NCBI RefSeq assembly: GCF_902498065.1
Contig: NZ_CABVIR010000008.1
Location: forward strand, 186,001 to 250,000
Length of the DNA stretch: 64,000 nt
Reading direction: 5' to 3'
DNA from: Pseudomonas fluorescens
GTDB lineage: Bacteria; Pseudomonadota; Gammaproteobacteria; Pseudomonadales; Pseudomonadaceae
The translations under genes were made by a program, and so were the position numbers. Within the stretch, counting starts at the first letter, position 1, and the number at the start of each line of letters is the position of its first letter. Below, one piece after another: positions 52,659-61,187 of this stretch. Under the pieces are notes generated by a model. It had not been told where the DNA came from, searched no databases, and saw nothing but the letters and a program-made list of their open reading frames with translations.

Positions 52659-55600
52659 TCAGTTGACCGTGACCTGACCGAGCGCCGGTTTCTGTTCCTG
52701 GGCCTGATGCTGCGGCGCGTAGACCTGCGTGAAACGCACCGGCGGCAGGTTGAACTGGCCTTTCTGCGAGAAGCGCACCAGGTGACGCAAGCGCAATTCG
52801 CCGCTCAGGGCATCCACCGGAATCGCGTAAGCCATCTGACCCGGTTCGAAGCGTGCCTTCTCCAGCGCCGTCGGTTCAGTGCCAGCCTTGCCCATCAACT
52901 TGATGCCCCACGTGGTGCGCTCAACATCCGCGCCCGGTGGCAGCGGCACTTCGATCATCCCGTAGCGCAGCGGTTTTGCGGCTTTGCTGGTGATGATCAC
53001 TTCGTCCAGATACAGACTGTCGCTGGACAACGGCTTGGTGCCGATCGCTTCCAGTTTGAAGGTGAAAGCTTCATCACCCGGCACCAGACGCGACAAGCGA
53101 CGGGTGATGGTCACAGCCATCGGATCAACTGGCGGTTGTTTAGTCTGGAAACTCAACGCCGCCCGCAACGGGCGCTCTTGCGTCCCGCTCAGCGACAACA
53201 CCGCTGGCACCGGCGCAGCGCCCTGCCACGTCCAATACATCTCACCGGTATCACCGTAGTTTTTCTTCCAGCCGTCACCCGGTGCCAGTGCGATGGTGGG
53301 CGAAGCCTGCTCGATGCTGCGTTGCAACCAGGTCAGCGCCAACGCGCGTTCCAGGGTCGATTGCTGTGGCAACAGACGCTGCAACAAGGCTTGCGCGTGA
53401 GCCTGATCGAAGGCTTGCAGCGACAGGTTCAGCGCTTCGGCAAACGGCTGGGAACTGACCGCCAGACGCTGTTGCGCATCGGGCAATTGACGATTGAAAG
53501 CGTCGGGCAACGTCACCTTGGACTGACGAGCCAGCGATGCCGTCAACGTACGCGCCGCCGCCAACCCGAGCGCCGAATCCGGATCGCTCATGACGATGCT
53601 GTCTTCGCCATCCTCCATCAGGTTCGCGGCGTTGCCTTCACCCGCTTTCGCCAGGTCATCCATCAAGCCACTGAGCAACGTATTCACCGGCAATTGCATC
53701 TGTTTGGCAAACGACAGGATCAACGCCCGTTGCAGCAGTGGCGTGTTTTTCGCCTGCTTGGAATACACCTCCAACACCCGCTGCCAATGCTCCGGCGGCA
53801 GGCTCAGCTCCAGCGCTTTGCTGGCGTGCCAATCGGCGTAGTAGGCGTACGCGGTGAGGAACGCGTCCGGTTCACCGTCCATGCCCCACCAGGTGAAGCT
53901 TGCCGACGGCCCGGCCATTTGCACCAGGCGCAGACGGCTGTTTTGCATGATTAGGCGCAGGCGATCGCGGATCTGCGGATTCGACGACAAGGTCGGGTAC
54001 GCAATGCTCAACGGCAGCAAACGACTGGCCGTCTGCTCGACGCCGCCATAGGGATAGCTCAGCAAATCGTCGAGCGCCGAGCGGAACAGCGCTTGCGGGC
54101 TGTCATCCAGGCGCAGGCGAATGTCCGTTGCGTCCGCCGGCAAGGTCAGCGGTGTATCACCGCTGGCCACGTCCAGGCTTTGGCTTTGTGTGACCTGCCA
54201 GCCTTCGCCGGTCGTGGTCAGGCGCACGGCCAGCGCGTCAGCGGTTTTGCCGTCCTGCACCAGCTCGGCGGTCCACTCGCCACTGGCCAAGGCGAACGCC
54301 GGCAATGCGAGGTAGTTGATGCCGTTGTTCAGCGTCACGGGCACCCGTTGTTCGGCGCCGGCGTAATGAATCACCAGCTCAGCCTTGACCGGTTTTTCCG
54401 CCTGGCTGAAGGCGAACACGCCGAGATCCGGTTTGTCGCCTGTGCGGAATCTGGTCGGGCCACTCCACTTCAGGTACAGCGGTTTTTCCGAGCGCAGGAA
54501 TTGCTTTTTCTGCCCTACCTGACCGTCGTCGGCAATGGCCCGCGCCGTGATGCGCCAGCGAGTCAGCGAGTCCGGCATTTTGAAAGTGAAACGGGTTTTG
54601 CCGTTGGCGTCGGTGATCAATTCCGGCTGCCATGCAGCGGTGTCGACGTCTTCACGACGTGGCCGCTCCAGCACTTTCACGCCACGTTCGCTGCGGTTGG
54701 CTTTGCCCGGCGCACCGGGACTGCCCGGCAACGCGACGTCGTAGCTGATGAACGACAGGCTGGCGCTGGTGCGCACGTTGTTACGGCGCGGGTGGTAGAA
54801 AAACTGGTCGATGGTCGGCGCGACTTCCGGTTGCAGCGCGTAGACCATTTCGTCGACCACGCTGACCGTCAGGTGCGCCGGAATCGGCTTGCCGGCAAAC
54901 TGGGTTGTCAGGTCCACGGATACCGTATCGCCCGGCTGATACACCTCTTTGTCGGTGGCGATGGCCACGTCGATCTGCGGCGCAATCACCTTGATCCCGG
55001 CGTTCTGGAAGCTGTACTGGCCGCCCTTGGTGTAGAGCACGGAGAACGTCAGGTTCGGCGCGAAATTATCCTTCACCGGGATGCGCGCGCGGTATTGGGT
55101 ATCGCTGAGTTTTTCCATCTTCAGCCAGTCGCCACCCTTGGACATCAGCGCAGTGGCCTCGACTTTGTCGCGCTCCAGCGACAGCAGCGCATCGCTCACA
55201 GGCTCGGGGAAAGTGATCAGCGTGAGGGCTTCATCGCCGGCCTTGTACTCGGGTTTGTCGAGGACAATTTCCACGGTGCCGGGCACGGCCTTGACGCCAT
55301 CACCGGTGACCGAATGACCGGTCGCACCGACCACACGACCATGCTCATCCTTCAATGTCAGGTTGTAGGTGCCGGGACGCTCGAAGGCCAATGTGAAGCC
55401 TTTATCCGTCGCAGCGAGCTTGCCTTCACCAGTGGTCTGATCTTCCAGACGCACCCAGCTGTAGCCGCTCGGCGTGACCGCTTTGCTCCGCTCACTGCCA
55501 CCTTCATTCAAATAGCGGAATGCGACCTTGTCGCCCACCGCACTGAAGCGCTGCGGCGCGCTCAGGCGGAAACTCGCGGCGCCACGGTCGATGAGAATTT

Positions 55601-57224
55601 CCTTGGTGGTCTTGACCCGATACGCCGCGCCATCGCTGGCAAAAACGGTGAGCATGTAACGGCTCGGTTTCTCGGCGGCGGGCAGGTCGAGGGTCGCGTT
55701 GCCCTTGGAATCGGTGGTCAGTTCGGTGCTGGTCAGCTCCACCGGGAATTGCCCGAGGTATTGCAGTTCGTTGTCGACCATCGACAGTTGCTGAGCGCGC
55801 AGGCTCAGGGTCAATTTGGCATTCGCGACGGGCTTGCCGTCAGGGTAGAGCAGCACCAGGCTGCCTTTCACCGGTTCGCCGGTGCGGTAATCCTGCTTGG
55901 CCAGGTTCAACGAAATTTCGAAGTGCGGCTTGATGTATTCGGCCACCCGGAAGGCGCTGCTGTAGGCCTGGTCCTTGTAGCTGAAACGCAGTTCATAACC
56001 ACCGGCCACGGCATTGTCCGGCAACTGGAAACGACCTTGGGTACCCGCCTTGGAATCGAGCTTCAGCGCCAGCGATTGCAGCGCCGTGCCCGTGGCATCG
56101 AGCACCGTGACGTTGACGTCGGCGGCAGTCGGCAACACTGAATCGCGAGCATTCTTGAACTCGCGACCGACGATTTTCAACGACACCCAATCCCCCGGCC
56201 GATACAGCGGCCGGTCGGTGAAGGCATAAAGTTTGGTGTCGTAGATTTCGCTGTCGTAATAGAAGTTCTCGGAGACAAACACCCCGCCCTCTTCGTCCTC
56301 GCCGATCACGAACGAACGCTCCGGGCTGACGTGTTTGAGGCGCAGCAAACCATCGGTGTCGGTGGCGCCGCTGCTCATCACGCCGAGGCCATCGGTCCAC
56401 AGCACGTTAACTTTCGGCACCGAACTGCCTTCGTGTTTGCGCGCGGCCCAGACCAGCAGTTCATCACCGGCAATCTTGCTCACCGCCACAGTGTTGGAGA
56501 CGAAAACCATGGTGGTCGCGCGGTACTTGCCGATCAGCGCTTCCACCAGGTACAGGCCCGGCTTCAGGTTGCCCAACGGGATGTACACGTTGCCCGGCGC
56601 GACCGTGACGAACTCGCTGGAAGAACCGGCGAGGTTCACCCCAGCAGGCGGCTGGATCGGTTTGGCTTGCCACAACGGATAACGGAACTGACTGACCACC
56701 GGCAGGCCCGGAATCAGCGCGAATTGCGGCTGGGCGTCGTAAGGCGTCGGTGCAGCAATCGCAGTGCCCATCTTCAGTTCCGGCACTTCCTCGGTGACTT
56801 GTTTGCGCGATTCGTAGGAAAACGCCCGCTGCATCACGCGACGGGATTTGCGGTACCAGTTGTCCCACAGGTACGCGAGGGTATTCGACAGGCCTTCGCC
56901 CTTGAACTGGCCGTCGCTGACCACGCGGTGCAGGTTCTTCTGGCGCTTGAGAAAATCCAGCGGTTTGTCGATGCGGTACACGCGAATGTCCGCGCCGCCG
57001 TAAGGCTCCATGCGGAAGCGACGATAGTCGCGGCCCGGCGCTTCGAGGCGAACCATCGCCTGTTCGTCGCTGGCAAAACTGCTGTCCGCCAACAGGAAAA
57101 AGCTTTCACCGGCCACCGGCGTGTAACCGCTCGGCTCGACTGTGTCTTCAGCGTTCACTGCCGAAAAAGGCAGTACCAACACCAACAATAGAGACAGAAA
57201 ACGCAGCATGCGGGCACCGGTCAT
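52659..57224 (-). CDS. magD: MagD: bacterial alpha-2-macroglobulin, thioester-less YfaS type
   Basis: 1521 residues from ATG 57224, which overlaps the magC stop (ATGA); another ATG at 57209 also gives a signal peptide (MLRFLSLLLVLVLPFSAVNA). Contains MG domains (GDWVSLKIVGREF ... YRPGDWVS), the A2M bait-neighbouring region with SYKDQAYSSAFRVAEY, and the alpha-helical thioester domain. In place of CxEQ it has G1061-VEQ1064 (YPYGGVEQTASRL), so covalent trapping is impossible. This matches YfaS-type A2Ms. Periplasmic protease-trap-like or signalling role; the rest of the operon is needed to understand it. Confidence 0.95.
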   Translation of the reverse strand: MTGARMLRFLSLLLVLVLPFSAVNAEDTVEPSGYTPVAGESFFLLADSSFASDEQAMVRLEAPGRDYRRFRMEPYGGADIRVYRIDKPLDFLKRQKNLHRVVSDGQFKGEGLSNTLAYLWDNWYRKSRRVMQRAFSYESRKQVTEEVPELKMGTAIAAPTPYDAQPQFALIPGLPVVSQFRYPLWQAKPIQPPAGVNLAGSSSEFVTVAPGNVYIPLGNLKPGLYLVEALIGKYRATTMVFVSNTVAVSKIAGDELLVWAARKHEGSSVPKVNVLWTDGLGVMSSGATDTDGLLRLKHVSPERSFVIGEDEEGGVFVSENFYYDSEIYDTKLYAFTDRPLYRPGDWVSLKIVGREFKNARDSVLPTAADVNVTVLDATGTALQSLALKLDSKAGTQGRFQLPDNAVAGGYELRFSYKDQAYSSAFRVAEYIKPHFEISLNLAKQDYRTGEPVKGSLVLLYPDGKPVANAKLTLSLRAQQLSMVDNELQYLGQFPVELTSTELTTDSKGNATLDLPAAEKPSRYMLTVFASDGAAYRVKTTKEILIDRGAASFRLSAPQRFSAVGDKVAFRYLNEGGSERSKAVTPSGYSWVRLEDQTTGEGKLAATDKGFTLAFERPGTYNLTLKDEHGRVVGATGHSVTGDGVKAVPGTVEIVLDKPEYKAGDEALTLITFPEPVSDALLSLERDKVEATALMSKGGDWLKMEKLSDTQYRARIPVKDNFAPNLTFSVLYTKGGQYSFQNAGIKVIAPQIDVAIATDKEVYQPGDTVSVDLTTQFAGKPIPAHLTVSVVDEMVYALQPEVAPTIDQFFYHPRRNNVRTSASLSFISYDVALPGSPGAPGKANRSERGVKVLERPRREDVDTAAWQPELITDANGKTRFTFKMPDSLTRWRITARAIADDGQVGQKKQFLRSEKPLYLKWSGPTRFRTGDKPDLGVFAFSQAEKPVKAELVIHYAGAEQRVPVTLNNGINYLALPAFALASGEWTAELVQDGKTADALAVRLTTTGEGWQVTQSQSLDVASGDTPLTLPADATDIRLRLDDSPQALFRSALDDLLSYPYGGVEQTASRLLPLSIAYPTLSSNPQIRDRLRLIMQNSRLRLVQMAGPSASFTWWGMDGEPDAFLTAYAYYADWHASKALELSLPPEHWQRVLEVYSKQAKNTPLLQRALILSFAKQMQLPVNTLLSGLMDDLAKAGEGNAANLMEDGEDSIVMSDPDSALGLAAARTLTASLARQSKVTLPDAFNRQLPDAQQRLAVSSQPFAEALNLSLQAFDQAHAQALLQRLLPQQSTLERALALTWLQRSIEQASPTIALAPGDGWKKNYGDTGEMYWTWQGAAPVPAVLSLSGTQERPLRAALSFQTKQPPVDPMAVTITRRLSRLVPGDEAFTFKLEAIGTKPLSSDSLYLDEVIITSKAAKPLRYGMIEVPLPPGADVERTTWGIKLMGKAGTEPTALEKARFEPGQMAYAIPVDALSGELRLRHLVRFSQKGQFNLPPVRFTQVYAPQHQAQEQKPALGQVTVN

Positions 57225-57859
57225 TGGGAGAGAAAGTTCAGTCGATAGACGCCGATGAAGTTGGGGTTGGCTGCGTCGGGTATCCATCGGGTGTCCTTCC
57301 ATGTCATGAGTTGCTGCAGGCTCGCGGATCGCATGCCGTTGTCAGTGGGGGTGGTGGTGCCGGTGTGATAGGCGATGTAGCGGCCCATCCAGATCATCAG
57401 GTGCTGGTCGTCGCCCTGATCGAAAAACATCAAGTCGCCGGGCCGGGCTTGCGCCAGGTCGCGGCCAACCAGATGGCTGTTGAACTGAATCAGTTTGATC
57501 GCGTTGACGTAAGGCCCGACCTTGCCGCCGCCCTGCTGCCATTGCTGGGCGAGACCGCGTTGGGCTTCGCTCAGTTGCAGCTCCGGCGGCAGGTAGCGGT
57601 TGGACAGACCATTGCTGCGCAGCCATTTGTCGTCATGGACTTTCAGCGCTTCGTTGGCGGCAAAACGCACGAGTCCGGCGCAGTCCTGCTGATACCAGCG
57701 CGGGCTCGGGCCTTGGGTCAGTTGCTCTTGGGCGATGCGCACGAACCAGGCGCGAAACACCTGGGACTGCTGCGGATCGAGCGGTGCCGCTTCGGTGGCA
57801 AATGCGCGACTGCCCAGCAACATCGCCAGCAGGCCGAGGCCTCGGATAAGTGCGGTCAC
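57221..57859 (-). CDS. magC: MagC: YfaT-like DUF1175 protein, NlpC/P60-like
   Basis: 212 residues from GTG 57859 (GTGA overlap with the magB stop). The N-terminus is a signal sequence (ALIRGLGLLAMLLGSRAFATE). The DCAGLVRFAANEAL segment with C60 and the later PGDLMFFDQGDDQHLMIWMG with H153 resemble the Cys and His parts of an NlpC/P60 peptidase, with AYHTG (H165) at the third position. Hence a cysteine amidase that may cut peptidoglycan or peptide bonds is inferred; DUF1175 itself is functionally uncharacterised as far as I know. Confidence 0.86.
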   Translation of the reverse strand: MTALIRGLGLLAMLLGSRAFATEAAPLDPQQSQVFRAWFVRIAQEQLTQGPSPRWYQQDCAGLVRFAANEALKVHDDKWLRSNGLSNRYLPPELQLSEAQRGLAQQWQQGGGKVGPYVNAIKLIQFNSHLVGRDLAQARPGDLMFFDQGDDQHLMIWMGRYIAYHTGTTTPTDNGMRSASLQQLMTWKDTRWIPDAANPNFIGVYRLNFLSQ

Positions 57860-59568
57860 AGGGCTTTCCACTCCAGTGGCAGCCATTGCCAGTGGCCGTC
57901 CGGCTCGCTGCCCTCGGGCAAGGTCAACGCGTACTTGCCATAGCCGCCGAGCTTGCGCAGTTTCGGGATCAGGTAGGTTTGCGCGGCGTTATAAAACACC
58001 GGTTCCATGTCCTGCGGCAGGCTGTCGAGGGTTTCCTGTTGCATCAGTTGCGCCATGGAATCCGGGCCGAAGTAGACCGGCATCAGCAGGTCTTTGGGCA
58101 CCACGTCGGCCATCGGCGGGAAACGTTTGTCGAGGGTGCCGAGGGCTTTGTCCACGAGCTTGTCGTCGAGGGAGAACAGCAACGTAGAACCGTGGCGCGC
58201 CAGGCTGACTTTCATGAACGCCTTGCCGGTGATTGCGTCCGGGTTCTCGGCATCCTTGGCTTTGTAAGGCCCGAAGTTGGAGCTGACCTGACGCTGCCAC
58301 TGGTGGTTTTCGCCTTCCTGCTTTTCCACCACCGGGAATGCGTGTTCTTCGACGTTGCCTTCGTAGGCGCCGACCATTGAACCGAACAGGCTGCCCAGAT
58401 CGCCATCGAGTTTGGCGCTGTCATCATCGTTCAGGCTGGCCACCAGCAGCGGCGTGTACAGCCGCGAATCGGCGTACCAGCACAGGCCGGCAGCACCGGC
58501 CATGTGTTCGGTCAGGGCCTGCGCCACGGTTTCTTCGGCCCCGAGTTTCACCAGCAGCGGTTTCTGTTGTTCGGCGGCGAGCGGCAGGGCCACGCAAGCA
58601 CTGGCGCCCATCGGCATGGCTTGCCAGATCGGTTTGAAATCGAAGTCCGGCTGGTTCTCCAGTTCATCCATGGCGAGGAAGCTGTGCCAGCCCTTGTCGT
58701 CCATGTCGAAGCGCAGTCCGGCGAAGTTCGGAATGAAACGCTGGTAACCCATGGCCAGCACGCTGGAATTGACCGACAGGCGTTGTTTCACTTCAGGCGC
58801 GCGCAGTGGCAGGCCGAAGGCTTCGGGGAACAGTTTCTGGCCGCCGAGCAGTGCTTCCAGCGATTGAGTCGAAACCATGCCGAGCTCATCGATCGGGCCA
58901 TTACTGTTGTCGTACAGTTTCGAAGGATTGGACAACACCACCAGCTTGTCGCCATGAGAGGCAAACAGCAGCGCTTTGCTGTTGTTGTAGGTGAGCTGAT
59001 ACAGCGGCACCGTATCGCCGGCGACCTTGAGGTCACCGAGTTGGGTCAGCTGCGAATCATCCAGCGCCACTTTCGCCAGCGGCTCCAGCACTTTGGCCAG
59101 ACCACCACGATCCATCACCAACAAAAAATCTTTCAGACGACCATCCGCCCCGCGCCACAGCGCCACGTCCGCCGGTTGATCGAACAGCTGTTCGATCAGG
59201 CTGTCCTGCAACTTCAGGTCATGTTCGTAAATGATCCGGCGCAGACTGCCGATCAAGCCAAGGCGATCGGCATGGGCTTCGTAATAGAAGACGAAATCTT
59301 CGGTAAGGGTTTCCTTAAGGAACGGCACCGCCAGCAAGTCCTTGGGCAACTGGCTCAAGGAATGGGTTTCGAGCAGGCCGTCGGGGCGGCTCATGCCCAG
59401 TTTGTCGCTGGCCAACTCTGCGGGCGGCGCCTTGGGTTTGTGCATGAACCAGCCAAGTCCGGCCGCCACGCCAGCCACCAGGATCAGCCCGCCCAGCAGC
59501 ATTGGCCAACGCCGGGAAGGTTTGGCAGCAGGCGCCTCAGCAGCCGGAGAAACAGTGTTATCGCTCAT
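57856..59568 (-). CDS. magB: MagB: YfaA-like DUF2138 membrane-anchored protein
   Basis: 570 residues from ATG 59568 (MSDNTVSPAAEAPAAKPSRRWPMLL). One membrane helix (about 23-43), then a large periplasmic domain. DUF2138 family; no catalytic motif was recognised, but the sequence has regular Leu/Asp-rich repeats typical of a beta-rich solenoid-like scaffold. It probably anchors the Mag complex to the inner membrane. The stop overlaps magC and the start is 32 bases after magA. Confidence 0.85.
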   Translation of the reverse strand: MSDNTVSPAAEAPAAKPSRRWPMLLGGLILVAGVAAGLGWFMHKPKAPPAELASDKLGMSRPDGLLETHSLSQLPKDLLAVPFLKETLTEDFVFYYEAHADRLGLIGSLRRIIYEHDLKLQDSLIEQLFDQPADVALWRGADGRLKDFLLVMDRGGLAKVLEPLAKVALDDSQLTQLGDLKVAGDTVPLYQLTYNNSKALLFASHGDKLVVLSNPSKLYDNSNGPIDELGMVSTQSLEALLGGQKLFPEAFGLPLRAPEVKQRLSVNSSVLAMGYQRFIPNFAGLRFDMDDKGWHSFLAMDELENQPDFDFKPIWQAMPMGASACVALPLAAEQQKPLLVKLGAEETVAQALTEHMAGAAGLCWYADSRLYTPLLVASLNDDDSAKLDGDLGSLFGSMVGAYEGNVEEHAFPVVEKQEGENHQWQRQVSSNFGPYKAKDAENPDAITGKAFMKVSLARHGSTLLFSLDDKLVDKALGTLDKRFPPMADVVPKDLLMPVYFGPDSMAQLMQQETLDSLPQDMEPVFYNAAQTYLIPKLRKLGGYGKYALTLPEGSEPDGHWQWLPLEWKAL

Positions 59569-59600
59569 GTTTACAAAACCCAATCCGTGGTGCGGGATGT

Positions 59601-60392
59601 TTAATAGTTGAAAGTCTTGACCAGCAGCAGGTCACCGATCGCGCGCAGGGGCACGATGAAGGTCTCGCGTTTTTCGTCGACGGTGTTTTCGTTGAGCACC
59701 AGGTTGATTTGCGAGGTGATCACCTCGTTCTGGTTGCTGGTCTCATCGAAGTTATAGCCGCCGCTGCCGAAGTTGCCCCAATAGTTCACGTAAACCAGAT
59801 AGGTGCCATGCAGCGGCGCGGTCATGGTGAACATTTCCGGACCGGGGCCATCGACGCCGTCCGGGTCCAGGCCACCACCGTTGCTCATCGCCGGGCGAGC
59901 CCAGAACGCATGCTGGCCGTCTGGAGTAATGATGTGCAGGTCGAGCTCGGCTTTCGGATCGTCCCAACCCAGCACCACGCGAATCCGAGCCGGAGTGCGC
60001 AGGTTGTTGGCTTCATAGAATTGGACGCGCTTGAGGGATTTGCCTTCGGCACTGCGCACTTCGACGCTGTTGGAACCGGCGCCAAACGCATACGGCCGGG
60101 CGAAACGCCCTTGGTCGTCGGTGTAGAGGTTCAGTGGATTGCCGTTGACGGCCAGCGTGTGCGGCCCGCGTTGCGCGCCGATGGCTTTGAGCTGGCCTTG
60201 GATCATCGTGCGATTGCGCTGCACGCCCCGGTCGATGGGCGGCGTGGGATAGGCAACTTGCGGGTTTTCACTGCGATCGAGCAGGCCGTTGTAGCGCCAG
60301 CCGCCCACCGGTTCCGACAGCTCGGCCGTCGGCTCGGCGCAGACAGCGGTCGCGCAAACCAGCCCCATCAGCAATAGAAGAAATGAACGCAT
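59601..60392 (-). CDS. magA: MagA: first YfaP-like DUF2135 protein
   Basis: 263 residues from ATG 60392, chosen for the AGGAGG site seven bases upstream (60399-60404); an upstream in-frame ATG at 60413 has no ribosome site. A signal peptide (MRSFLLLLMGLVCATAVCAE) indicates export. DUF2135: ELDLHIITPDGQHAFWARP ... TAPLHGTYLVYVNYWGNF. Paralogue of MagF, so the operon starts and ends with the same family. First gene of the operon, with leader hairpins for possible Rsm control. Confidence 0.9.
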   Translation of the reverse strand: MRSFLLLLMGLVCATAVCAEPTAELSEPVGGWRYNGLLDRSENPQVAYPTPPIDRGVQRNRTMIQGQLKAIGAQRGPHTLAVNGNPLNLYTDDQGRFARPYAFGAGSNSVEVRSAEGKSLKRVQFYEANNLRTPARIRVVLGWDDPKAELDLHIITPDGQHAFWARPAMSNGGGLDPDGVDGPGPEMFTMTAPLHGTYLVYVNYWGNFGSGGYNFDETSNQNEVITSQINLVLNENTVDEKRETFIVPLRAIGDLLLVKTFNY

Positions 60393-60411
60393 GTGACGCC
60401 TCCTGCCATGC
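60389..60411 (-). promoter_or_regulatory. Leader hairpin with the magA Shine-Dalgarno in its loop
   Basis: On the minus strand GCATG (60411-60407) pairs with CATGC (60393-60389), leaving a 13-base loop that holds AGGAGG. The ATG is in the second arm. A GGA in a loop over the ribosome site is the classical RsmA/CsrA target. Confidence 0.6.
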
Positions 60412-60424
60412 ATAACGAAACCTT

Positions 60425-60442
60425 GCGCCTGATCCTCGGCGC
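60425..60442 (-). promoter_or_regulatory. Leader hairpin GCGCC-GAGGATCA-GGCGC upstream of magA
   Basis: Perfect 5-bp stem with an eight-base loop that contains GGA, 33 bases before the start codon. Together with the ribosome-site hairpin it gives two spaced GGA loops, as needed for bivalent Rsm binding. Confidence 0.6.
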
Positions 60443-60507
60443 GTTACAGATCCAAAAACTGCGTTTCGTCAGAAAGACCCGTGACTATTGGGTCGTAGAA
60501 GGCGCGA

Positions 60508-60536
60508 AGGTTAGCGATTTGGCGGGTTTTTAACAA
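60508..60536 (-). promoter_or_regulatory. Weak candidate promoter of the mag operon
   Basis: TTGTTA, 17-base spacer and TAACCT on the minus strand. A -35 match of 4/6 but a poor -10 (3/6), so an activator would be required. It would give a leader of about 110 bases. Confidence 0.25.
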
Positions 60537-60582
60537 TCGGATACATCTTGATTTGCGGTGGAGATCACGATGATTGTGGGGC

Positions 60583-60629
60583 GTGAGCCGAATAGCGGCC
60601 TTATTCGGCTCACAAAATGAGCCGAATAA
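60583..60629. repeat. Triple alternating inverted repeat (GAGCCGAATA / TATTCGGCTC)
   Basis: Copy 1 at 60583-60594 (GTGAGCCGAATA), copy 2 inverted at 60602-60613, copy 3 direct at 60618-60629. Copy 2 can pair with copy 1 (12-bp stem, 7-base loop) or copy 3 (12-bp stem, 5-base loop) but not both. Confidence 0.8.
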
Positions 60630-60657
60630 TCCTGTTCTGCGGAGGTACCCGAAACCC

Positions 60658-60757
60658 TGTGGGAGCTAGCCTGCTAGCGATGAGCGTCCAGGCACCGCGT
60701 TCATTCAGACAGCACGCGTCATCGTTAACGACCATCGCTGGCAAGCCAGCTCCCACA
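60658..60757. repeat. REP pair, AGCCTGCTAGC class
   Basis: tgtgggagctagcctgctag at 60658 and its inverted relative ending in agctcccaca at 60757. The arms have diverged at a few places. Confidence 0.8.
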
Positions 60758-60763
60758 GGGAAA

Positions 60764-61065
60764 TGCGCACACTTGAAGAGCCAGGTCGACCGGTAGGCCG
60801 CCTCGATTGGATTGGCGGTAGCCGCCCCCTCGAGAGGTCGAGTGGAGGTTCTGTGAAGTGGGTAACCCGGCATGGATGCCGGGTTAGCCGCCCCCCGGCC
60901 GTGGATGGCCGATGGCGGCGGACCCACGGAGCAGGACCGGAAGGAGGGCATGCCGAGCCTCAGCGAGGCACCGAACGAAAGGGGCAAAAGCGCTTTGGTT
61001 ACTTTCCGCCGGGCCGCGCAGGCTTTTCGAAAGTGACCCGCCGTAAGGGCGGAACCAATAACCGC
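60764..61065. repeat. About 300-bp Pseudomonas-type interspersed repeat
   Basis: Contains a perfect 10-bp hairpin AACCCGGCAT-GG-ATGCCGGGTT (60864-60885), other GC stems and the tail gtgacccgccgtaagggcgg. I recall sequence of this type at many sites in Pseudomonas genomes, usually mis-called as short hypothetical genes. An open frame passes through it into xseB, so no gene is called. The ends are approximate. Together with the REPs and the triple repeat it fills the 795 bases between magA and xseB. Confidence 0.55.
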
Positions 61066-61187
61066 CATCACACTAATAATGGATATACACCCACCCAAAT
61101 CCCTAGCACGCAACGGCCGCTGATTTGCCCATACCCCCCATGTCTGCTAGTGTCGCGCCGGTTTAACGTCAACCGGAAATCGCCGCC

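Noticed and set aside
54093..56141. 682-codon plus-strand open frame
   Set aside because: Antisense shadow of magD; composition typical of a GC-rich complementary frame.
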